DNA of 7,466 nt from positions 1 to 7,466 of the forward strand of contig JBFHRB010000167.1 of assembly GCA_041591915.1 (NCBI GenBank). Direction: 5' to 3'. Position numbers and translations under genes: made by a program. This stretch comes from JBFHRB01 sp041591915. Lineage in GTDB: Bacteria > Actinomycetota > Nitriliruptoria > Nitriliruptorales > Nitriliruptoraceae. Positions 1 through 6,500 of the stretch are shown piece after piece. The notes below the pieces were generated by a model, which saw nothing but the letters and a program-made list of their open reading frames with translations, made no database searches and was not told where the DNA came from. Numbering within the stretch: position 1 is the stretch's first letter; each line of letters begins with the position of its first letter.

Positions 1-54
1 CACCCCGACGACGCGGACAAGATCCGCCAGCGAAGGGCGGATGGTTGCCCGTAG
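1..54 (+). CDS. Possible 3' end of an unidentified plus-strand gene (partial)
   Basis: Reading frame 1 from the window edge gives 17 codons ending at a TAG at 52-54; the peptide begins HPDDADKIRQRR. The first ten codons all end in G or C and are rich in Asp, Lys and Arg, as expected for coding DNA in a high-GC genome. The stop lies inside the large hairpin at 35-104, the same arrangement seen at the RNase stop codon further along. The fragment is too short to identify a family, and the piece could be non-coding. The call rests on codon character and on the terminator-like hairpin at its end. Confidence 0.3.
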   Translation, partial: HPDDADKIRQRRADGCP

Positions 55-104
55 GCGAGGCTGGTCTTGAGGCTTCTCGGCTCGCCGCAGGGCAACCACC
101 GCCC
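35..104 (+). terminator. Large near-perfect hairpin, probable transcription terminator
   Basis: The arm GGGCGGATGGTTGCCC (35-50) is complementary to GGGCAACCACCGCCC (90-104) except for one bulged base. Inside it, GGCGAG (54-59) pairs with CTCGCC (81-86) across a 3x3 internal loop, leaving a loop of about 21 nt that can form a small GAG/CTC hairpin. There is no T-run after it, so it is not a textbook intrinsic terminator, but many high-GC actinobacterial terminators lack the U-tail. It would end transcription of whatever gene stops at 52-54 and insulate the RNase gene downstream. It could instead be a palindromic repeat element. Confidence 0.5.
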
Positions 105-300
105 GTAGCGGCGCGAGTACGCACCCAACGGCACCAACCACCGCCCCGAAGCGAACCGCACCCCGAGAGCCCCACCCCCCAGGCCCACCAAGCGCGCGCG
201 ACTACGCCCGGAAGGCCCCCATCCCGTACCGTCCTCACATCCCCTGAGCGCCGCCCCAGTCGCGTGCGCCTCTCCCCCGCCACATCCCAGGACACCGACC
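105..300 (+). other. C-rich, G-poor leader upstream of the RNase gene
   Basis: I see no supported gene here. Over 121-300 the plus strand has about 95 C and 38 G by hand count, a strong skew on the strand that would be transcribed into the RNase mRNA. C-rich, G-poor RNA is the known character of Rho loading (rut) sites, so a Rho-sensitive leader is possible. No convincing -10/-35 pair stands out. The long open frame running through this stretch is a compositional shadow of the RNase gene. Confidence 0.4.
289..292 (+). promoter_or_regulatory. Ribosome binding site of the RNase gene, supports the TTG start
   Basis: AGGA at 289-292 lies 8 nt before TTG at 301. No in-frame ATG or GTG lies in the 60 nt before 301, and the protein enters its cold-shock-like fold within a few residues of this TTG, so this site decides the start. 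Confidence 0.55.
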
Positions 301-2394
301 TTGCTCGTCTCCGGCCGCTTCTCCCCGCACCCCCGAGGCTTCGGCTTCATCGACCTCACCGCCCCGACCGAGCTGACGTCGCCCACCGGCACGACCGCCA
401 CCGTCGACTCGCTGTTCGTGCCCCCGGACCTCGCACGCGGCTGGTTGGCCGGCGACGAGGTCAAGGCCGAGGCGCTCCTCGAGGAGGACGGCCGCGCCGC
501 TGCCACCTCGCTGGCCCTCGTCAACCGCTCACGGCGTTTCGTTGTCGGCGAGGTCACGACCTACGGCGTCACGCCGGTGCTCTCGCTCAACCCGCGCATC
601 GGGTCGGGCCACCTGCCGATGACCCCGGCGCTCGCCGAGCAGCTCAAGCACAACCAGAACCGCCAGATCGTCGCCATGCTGACGACCGCGGAGGACGGCA
701 CGATGGCCGCCGGTGCGCTCGTGACCGGCCCCGACCCGACCGCCGCCCCGAAGGCCATCCGTGCGCGCGCCGTGACGATCGCGTTCGGCAACGCGGACCC
801 CGAGGGCATCCCCGGTGGTCCGGCCGCCGTCGGGCTCGACCCGGTCGAGACCATGGGCATGGCCCTTCGCTCGACGGGCCGCATCGCCGGCGGCCACGCG
901 GGCCTCGCTGCAGGCCTCGACCCGCTCGTCGGCCCCGTACCCGCTGCGGAGCGGGAGCTCCACGACTTCACCGAGCAGACCTGCATCACGATCGACGCCG
1001 ACACCACGCGCGACCTCGACGACGCCGTCGCGGCCGAGTGGGACGGCACGGCGGAGACCCCGGTCCGGCTCACCGTCCACATCGCCGACGCCGCCGGCGC
1101 GGTCGGCATGGGGTCCCCGGCCGACCGCTACGCCCGCACGATGGGCACGACGGCCTACTTCGTGACCGGCCCGACGGCGCCGATGCTCGACCCGACGCTC
1201 TCCGAGGGCGACCTCAGCCTCATGCCGGGCCTCGACCGGCGCGCGCTGACGGTGATCATCGACATCGCGGCCGACGGCGCGACAGAGATCGTCGACATCG
1301 ACCTCTCGTGGATCCGCACGACGGCGCGCCTCTCCTACGCGGCGGTCGACGGCTACCTCTACAGCGGTGACGCACTCCACCTCGCCCGCGGCCAGCACGG
1401 CCCGTACGGCGCCGAGTCCGCAGACGTCCAGCGGGTCGCCGCCACCGTCGACGCCCTGGCCGAGGCCTCGCGCCGTCTCGGCGTCGAGCGCGACGCCCGC
1501 GACACGCTCGAGTCGTTGTTCGAGCCCGCCCTGTGGGACGCCACCACGATCGACGGCAAGATCCGCGCCGTCGACGCCGACCCGCACCCCGAGGCGCAGC
1601 GGCTCATCGAGCGCGCGATGGTCGCCACCAACGAGGCGATCGCCACGCGCGCCGCAGCACGCGGCGTGCCCATCCTCTACCGCAGCCACGGCGGCTTCGA
1701 CCCCGACCGCGTGAAGATGCTGCGCGCCGCCGCGGCCGAGATCGGTGTCGAACTCCGCGCGGACGACGAGGTGCCCACACCGGGCGACGTCCTGCGGGCC
1801 ATCGCCGCCCTTCGGGAGGAGGGGCGCGAGAAGGCCGCCGCGCTGCTCGGCACGGCTGCCACCAACGCCGTCGCGCGCGCCGCCTATCGCGCGACGCCGG
1901 GCGAGCACGTGGCGATGGGCTCCGGCTACTACACGCACTTCACGAGCCCGATCCGGCGCTACGCCGACCTCGTCGTGCACCGCCAGGTCCGAGCCGTCAT
2001 CGGCGGCGAGCAGCCCCCGTACAGCGAGGAGGAACTGGCCGCCCTCGCTCCGTGGCTCGATGCCCGCGCCGGGGCCGCAGGGTTCGCGCAGGCGATCGAG
2101 CGCAACGAGCTGTGGTCGATCCTGCTGACCCGCAACGCCATCGCGTGGCCCACCGAGGCGATCATCACCGGCATCACGCCGGCCGGGCTGCGTGTGCGGA
2201 TCGTGGCCGCCGGCGTGACGGGCTTCGTCCCGGCGGCACACGTCCTCGGCGTGTCCTTCCGCGAGCGGCCCCGCCTCGACGTCGACGAGCACGGGCTGAG
2301 CACCGTCAACGGCGCGTTCGGCCTCGGCCAGCGCATCCGTGTCGCGCTCGACCGGATCGACGAGACGGGACGCCCCGAGCTCAAGCTCGCCTGA
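301..2394 (+). CDS. RNase II/RNase R family 3'-5' exoribonuclease (RNB domain)
   Basis: A cytoplasmic processive 3'-to-5' exoribonuclease of the RNase II/R family, releasing nucleoside 5'-monophosphates during mRNA decay and RNA quality control. The 697 residues read as two small beta-barrel RNA-binding domains (about 1-70, with RGFGFIDL near the start as in cold-shock folds, and about 75-150), the RNB catalytic domain (about 220-570) and a C-terminal S1-like domain (about 617-695). The metal-binding aspartates are intact in ITIDADTTRDLDDAV: D232, D238, D240 and D241 have the spacing of D201/D207/D209/D210 in E. coli RNase II. HFTSPIRRYADLVVHRQV (546-563) carries the conserved TSPIRRY arginine, and E600 in ERNELW matches the conserved Glu after it. 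Compared with E. coli RNase R (about 813 aa) it lacks an N-terminal helix-turn-helix and the basic tail, so RNase R versus RNase II is not settled. The start is TTG with AGGA 8 nt upstream. Its last eight codons and stop lie in the 44-bp repeat. Confidence 0.93.
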   Translation: MLVSGRFSPHPRGFGFIDLTAPTELTSPTGTTATVDSLFVPPDLARGWLAGDEVKAEALLEEDGRAAATSLALVNRSRRFVVGEVTTYGVTPVLSLNPRIGSGHLPMTPALAEQLKHNQNRQIVAMLTTAEDGTMAAGALVTGPDPTAAPKAIRARAVTIAFGNADPEGIPGGPAAVGLDPVETMGMALRSTGRIAGGHAGLAAGLDPLVGPVPAAERELHDFTEQTCITIDADTTRDLDDAVAAEWDGTAETPVRLTVHIADAAGAVGMGSPADRYARTMGTTAYFVTGPTAPMLDPTLSEGDLSLMPGLDRRALTVIIDIAADGATEIVDIDLSWIRTTARLSYAAVDGYLYSGDALHLARGQHGPYGAESADVQRVAATVDALAEASRRLGVERDARDTLESLFEPALWDATTIDGKIRAVDADPHPEAQRLIERAMVATNEAIATRAAARGVPILYRSHGGFDPDRVKMLRAAAAEIGVELRADDEVPTPGDVLRAIAALREEGREKAAALLGTAATNAVARAAYRATPGEHVAMGSGYYTHFTSPIRRYADLVVHRQVRAVIGGEQPPYSEEELAALAPWLDARAGAAGFAQAIERNELWSILLTRNAIAWPTEAIITGITPAGLRVRIVAAGVTGFVPAAHVLGVSFRERPRLDVDEHGLSTVNGAFGLGQRIRVALDRIDETGRPELKLA

Positions 2395-2411
2395 CCGGTC
2401 GGGGCGTCACC
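2368..2411. repeat. 44-bp perfect direct repeat, copy 1 (RNase side)
   Basis: Identical base for base to 3546-3589 and in the same orientation. It starts GGACGCCCCGAGCTC and ends GGTCGGGGCGTCACC. In this copy it encodes the last eight RNase residues (GRPELKLA) and stop (2392-2394), then 17 further bases that include TCA at 2407-2409, the complement of the surface-protein stop codon in the other copy. The identity ends at both edges: 2367 is G against C at 3545, and 2412 is C against T at 3590. Confidence 0.97.
2369..2408. terminator. Bidirectional terminator-like palindrome between RNase and hydrolase
   Basis: GACGCCCCGA (2369-2378) and TCGGGGCGTC (2399-2408) are perfect reverse complements, giving a 10-bp GC-rich stem with a 20-nt loop. 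The RNase stop codon lies in the loop, and the hydrolase stop (minus strand, 2417-2419) is only 8 bp from the other end. The element therefore lies at the tail of two converging genes and could serve both. No T-tract follows on either strand, so termination is inferred from position and stem strength. Confidence 0.6.
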
Positions 2412-2416
2412 CCGAG

Positions 2417-3448
2417 CTAGTGCGCGCCCTCGAGGTCGTGGAGCAGTCTCATCCCGAGCCGATCGACGGAGCGCGCGGTGTTCGCGAGTAGTGCGACCGC
2501 GACAAGTGAACTCGGGACAAACCCCACAAAGCTGACGAAACCTCCCGTCCCGCCGTTGTGCCACCAGACGGGTGCCCGTCCCCGCCGGTCGAGGACGTGC
2601 CAGCCGAGCGCGACGCGTAGCGCGCCCCGGACCTGGCGCCGAGGTTGGGTGCACAGCGCGATGGCGTTCCCGAGTGGCGACGCCTCGGGGTGGAGGTGAG
2701 CGGCCAGAAGGACGAGCAGGTCGGCGGCGGTCGATCGCAGGGCACCGGCTCCAGCCAGCGCCTGGAAGTGCCAGTCGCTGACCGGACGACGTCCCCGACT
2801 GTGCCCCTGCGCGATGTTGTGGCCGTCCTCTGGGCGGCGCGGGGCTGTCCTGCTCATGTCGAGTGGGCCAGTGATCCGGTCCGCGACGAGCTGGTCGTAC
2901 GGCCGGCCCAGCGCACGACTGATCGCCACACCAAGCACACCGGCCCCGTAGTTGGAGTAGCGAACGGCACGGCCGGTAGGACGCTTCGGCGATCGTGCCA
3001 ACGCTTGGGCGAGGTCATCAGGCGTGAAGGTGGCGTAGGGGTCGTGGCGGTTCTGGAGCGCCTGACGCCGCAGACCAGGCGGAAGGCGAGGCAGCCCGGA
3101 GGTGTGCATCGCAAGGTCAACCAGAGCGATCGGGGGGCCATCTGGTTGGTTCGCCGCATCCGGGAAGAGCGTGTCGAGCCTCTGATCGAGCGTGACCTCG
3201 CCCCGGACGGCTGCGTCAGCGAGCAGCAACGCCGTGAAGACCTTGGTCACCGACCCGATCTCGAAGCTCGTGTCTTCGTCAACACGACGACCGCCGAGCT
3301 CGGTCTGGCCGACGCCAACCGTCGCCGCCCGCCCGCGGCCGAGAACCCCAATCGCCAACCCCAGATGGCGAGGACGGACTCGATCGACAGCGCGCACGAC
3401 GACCTCGGCAAGTTCGGGGTCCCCAGCCGTCAGCTCGCCAGCTGTCAA
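2417..3448 (-). CDS. Serine hydrolase, beta-lactamase (class C)/PBP-like family
   Basis: A 343-residue member of the beta-lactamase-related serine hydrolases (PF00144 type), which includes class C beta-lactamases, D-alanyl-D-alanine peptidases and esterases. The motifs are complete: S66-V-T-K69 in FEIGSVTK with the nucleophile Ser and general-base Lys, Y164-S-N166 in RYSNYGAG, and H297-N-G-G-T-G-G, the HxG form that replaces KTG in many esterase and peptidase members. HTSGLP at 115-120 is also typical of the family. Length is normal for a single catalytic domain. There is no hydrophobic N-terminal segment, so it is probably cytoplasmic or non-classically exported, which argues against a classical periplasmic or secreted beta-lactamase. 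The substrate cannot be read from sequence. The start is TTG with AAGGAG 7 nt upstream. It converges on the RNase gene and is the only gene between the two 44-bp repeats. Confidence 0.9.
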   Translation of the reverse strand: MTAGELTAGDPELAEVVVRAVDRVRPRHLGLAIGVLGRGRAATVGVGQTELGGRRVDEDTSFEIGSVTKVFTALLLADAAVRGEVTLDQRLDTLFPDAANQPDGPPIALVDLAMHTSGLPRLPPGLRRQALQNRHDPYATFTPDDLAQALARSPKRPTGRAVRYSNYGAGVLGVAISRALGRPYDQLVADRITGPLDMSRTAPRRPEDGHNIAQGHSRGRRPVSDWHFQALAGAGALRSTAADLLVLLAAHLHPEASPLGNAIALCTQPRRQVRGALRVALGWHVLDRRGRAPVWWHNGGTGGFVSFVGFVPSSLVAVALLANTARSVDRLGMRLLHDLEGAH

Positions 3449-3545
3449 TGCGGTGCTCCTTCAACGCAGCGCAACGCTATCGGCGCCTGACGTTCGACCG
3501 GCAGCCCCTCCAAGTGGCCATCGATCGTGCCCAGAGCACCAACAC
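3449..3545 (-). promoter_or_regulatory. Upstream region of the hydrolase: strong RBS, possible -10
   Basis: On the minus strand AAGGAG (complement of 3456-3461) stands 7 nt before the TTG codon at 3448 and fixes the start. TAGCGT (complement of 3474-3479) fits the actinobacterial -10 pattern TANNNT and would give a short leader, but no good -35 is visible, so the promoter is only a suggestion. GGTGCTC (3452-3458) and GAGCACC (3534-3540) form a spaced 7-bp inverted repeat of unknown meaning. Having its own upstream region inside the repeats means the gene could be expressed without a neighbouring promoter. Confidence 0.4.
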
Positions 3546-3589
3546 GGACGCCCCGAGCTCAAGCTCGCCTGACCGGTCGGGGCGTCACC
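3546..3589. repeat. 44-bp perfect direct repeat, copy 2 (surface-protein side)
   Basis: Identical to 2368-2411. Here it carries a fossil of the RNase 3' end, the codons GRPELKLA and stop at 3546-3572, although no RNase gene precedes it. It also contains the true stop codon of the surface-protein gene (minus strand, 3585-3587). One copy therefore belongs naturally to both neighbouring genes at once, which is why this looks like the original intergenic junction. Confidence 0.97.
3547..3586. terminator. Terminator-like palindrome at the end of the surface-protein gene
   Basis: GACGCCCCGA (3547-3556) and TCGGGGCGTC (3577-3586) form the same 10-bp stem with a 20-nt loop as at 2369-2408. The surface-protein stop codon overlaps the stem. 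The stem would lie at the 3' end of that mRNA and, on the other strand, upstream of nothing that is transcribed toward it. No T-tract is present. Confidence 0.6.
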
Positions 3590-6500
3590 TGACGACGACC
3601 CCGCCGAACGGGCACTCGGACGACTCGGTCGTCTGCATCGTCCGCAGGTCCGCGATCGAGGCGACCGAGTCGGCCCGGGCGTCGTACTCCTCGAGCATGG
3701 TCAGGTGCAGCGTGTGGGTGCCGGGGGTGATCGGCGTCGAGATCCGGAATCGCGGCGTCGCCGCCTCGAACGTCGTCTCGACCGCGTACTCCGGACGCAG
3801 GTAGAAGATCCCGACCTGCCCGACCGAGAGCGGCGTGCCCGACGCGTCGCGCGCGAAGCTGGCAGGCGCGTCGAGCGTCCCGCTCCACATGCTGAACGAC
3901 GATCCGTCGACCTCGGCGAGGAAGGCGTCGTTCCCGAAGGCCTCGGGGTAGTCCTCGGTGAAGAACCGGACGTCCATGGCGAGGCAGTTGTCACCGGCCG
4001 GAACGTCGAGCCCGATGCGCAGGACCGTCATGTCGAACAGGCTGTCGCCGTGGTCGGTGTTCACGCCACCCCACTCGTGCTCGGCCCACGCGTCGAGGTC
4101 ATCGGCGAGGTAGACGTCGCCGGTGCTGAGCAGGCCGACCGTCGAACCCTCTGCGTAGCGCGGCAGGTCGATGCCGTAACCCCACGGGTACGGCGACGAG
4201 ACGACCTCCTGCGCCATGGACCTGACCGCTGTGGAGGACAGCGACACGTCCCACGGTTCGAAGGCCCACACCGCGCTCGTCACGAGCGCCGGGTTCCGTG
4301 CGATCTCGCGCGCGAACTCGAGCGCGTCCGTCGGCTGCCCGAAGACCTGGAACTGTCCCGTGCGGTCGACGACCGCCGTCACCGTGACGGTCCCGGACCC
4401 GACGTTGACGTTGTCGACGAAGGCGTCGGCGCGGATCGTGTGCACGCCGGGCGTGAGGTGTACGAAGTGCTCACGACCTCCTGAGCCCTGGAATCTGGTG
4501 TCGTCGGTCCACCACTCGACCTTGTCGTACTCGCCGTCGCAGCCAGCGAGCGTCACGGGCACGTGCCCGGCTGGCACGACGGCGCCCGGAGTGGGCTTGG
4601 TGACCGCGATCGTCGGCGTGTCTGACCGCGCCAGCGTCTCGCGGACGTCGAAGATGTTCGGTGCGGTGTAGTCGACGAGTTCGATGCCGGCGACGACGAC
4701 GTGCATGCCGACGGAGCCGCTGAGTCCGGCGTACAACTCCCACGTGGGTGTTCGCGCCGTACCGGCCTGGAACTCGAGGTACGGACGCACCGTCATCTTG
4801 GGCCCGACGACGTCGTAGAGATCGATGGAGAACTCGAGATCTGCGTAGGCCTGCGCGTCGACGCTCGCACCGAACGACACGCCGGGACGTTCCGCTTCGA
4901 ACCGCGTGTCCACGCCGCTCAGGTTGCGCCACGTGCCGTCCCGGTACTCCGCACCGACGGTGAAGAAGAGCTTCTGCTCGGCAGCGGCGGTCAAGGTCGC
5001 AGACAGGTTCCCGCTCGCCCCGGCATCGATCTTGATCTGCGGGACGAGCACAACCGGCACAGGTCCGACGAAGAACGTGATGGGCGCGAAATCGAGTGTG
5101 ATGACGTGGAGATCCTTCGAGGCCGTGCGCTCGTACTCCGCGGTCATCTGCAGCGCGAGGTCCTGGTTGACGTCGAACGCCAGGAGGAACCCGGCAACCT
5201 CTGGGGTCAGCCGGATCTTCTTCGGCCAGATGCCCCACTTGAGCTCGAGCTCGGCCCAGTCGATGTCGAGGTCGGCACGCACGTCTGCGTCCACGTCGAC
5301 CGCGCCCTCGAGCCGCACCGATGCGTTAGCGCCAAGGGGGATGACCTTGTCGAAGGTCAGCCCCTGCCCGACGAGAGGTTTGGGCTCCGGCGGCGTCGCC
5401 GTCGGCTGGCAGACCTCCTCGACGTAGACGCCGCTCTGCGTGCCGCTGCCGGTGCTGATCCGAGGCGTCCGATCGGTCCCGAGGCTCGGCTCCGCAGACA
5501 GCGACCCCTGATGGAGCGCGTCCGTGAGGCTCCCCGGTGCCGTGATGACGACGTACTGGCCCCCGACCTGCGACACGATCACGACCACGCGCAGCAACCC
5601 CTCCGGCGTCGTGGCCGAGACAGGCGCAACGACGACCTGACTAGGCTCGAGGCCGGGGTCGCGGTTGAAGACGATCTCGCCCGCACCGACCGACACGATC
5701 GCCGGAAGCTCGTCATCCAGGATCACGGTCTCGGGGGCCACGACGGCCTCACCCGGCGCTGGGAGCTCGACCACGACATCGACACCGGTCGGCCAGGAGT
5801 TGCCCGCCGCGTCGACGACGACGACGTCGATCCGGTGGAAGCCGGCATCCGCGGCGAAGAGGTCCACGGTCCATCGTGCGGGGTCGGTCGCGTTCGAGAC
5901 CTCGGCCGGCCCGACGTAGACCCCGTCGACGAAGACGTGGGCCTCGAGGATGGCCGTCTCGGCGTCGGTGGCCCAGCCGGAGACGCGCACCCGCCGATCG
6001 GTCGCGCGGATCAACTCGTTGGGTGTCGGCTCCTCGATCCCGACCGTCGGCGGCGCCGCGTCGGCGCACCCACCCGGCGGATGCAGTGCGTCAGCAGCCT
6101 CTGCCACCACCGCGTCGGTCACGGCCGCGGTCCCTCCCGCGACGTGGAGGACGCTGTTCGCGCAGTCGGCGATGTCCTCGAACCATGCCCGAGTGATGGG
6201 CGGGAAGCTCCCCGTCCCCGTCAACGCGATTGGCGATGGGCCCGGGGCGTCGTGGCCTGCGTGAGCGCCCAGTGCCAGTGCGTCCGGGAACCGTTCGCCG
6301 GTCGTGAGGTTCACGTGCGTGCTGGCCCAGCCGAAGCGCCCGTAGGCCCAGTACGCGAACTCAACGGCGGTCTGGAACCGGTCCTGCCCCGAGACCCGCA
6401 GTGTCGAGATGCCGAGCGCGTTGATGGCCGCCTCGACGCCGGTGGCCACGGCCGCCGGTCCGCCCGCCACGACGACCTCGGTGACACCGAGCTCGATCAG

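Larger units (their letters stand above)
2412..3545 (-). mobile_element. Putative one-gene inserted cassette between 44-bp direct repeats
   Basis: This 1134-bp segment lies exactly between the two copies of the repeat and holds one gene, the serine hydrolase, plus about 97 bp of its upstream region. Deleting one repeat with the segment (1178 bp) would leave the RNase and surface-protein genes intact and tail to tail, so the segment reads as an insertion that duplicated or restored the target. I see no transposase, integrase or terminal inverted repeats. At 44 bp the repeat is longer than usual transposon target duplications and closer to att-like duplication by site-specific recombination. 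Illegitimate recombination or action of a recombinase in trans are alternatives. Two lines counted by hand were 63% and 67% GC, so base composition is at most slightly lower than the flanks. Confidence 0.5.

Noticed and set aside
45..1370. A 441-codon plus-strand frame overlapping the RNase start.
   Set aside because: It is an Arg/Pro/His-rich low-complexity shadow in another frame of the RNase and its C-rich leader.
529..2292. A 587-codon open frame on the minus strand opposite the RNase.
   Set aside because: The composition is the mirror of GC-rich coding DNA, with no recognisable motif, while the plus strand carries intact RNB catalytic motifs.
2645..3490. A 281-codon plus-strand frame within the cassette, opposite the hydrolase.
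   Set aside because: It has no family features, and the minus strand has SxxK, YSN and HxG in the right order and spacing.
2412..3545. The cassette as an integron gene cassette with attC-like palindromes.
   Set aside because: A single gene with a palindromic flank recalls integron cassettes, but I find no GTTRRRY core sites, and the repeat includes coding bases of the neighbouring genes.
2412..3545. The cassette as an insertion sequence.
   Set aside because: No transposase is encoded, the two ends (CCGAGCTAGTG and, reversed, GTGTTGGTGCT) are not inverted repeats of each other, and 44 bp is too long for a usual target duplication.
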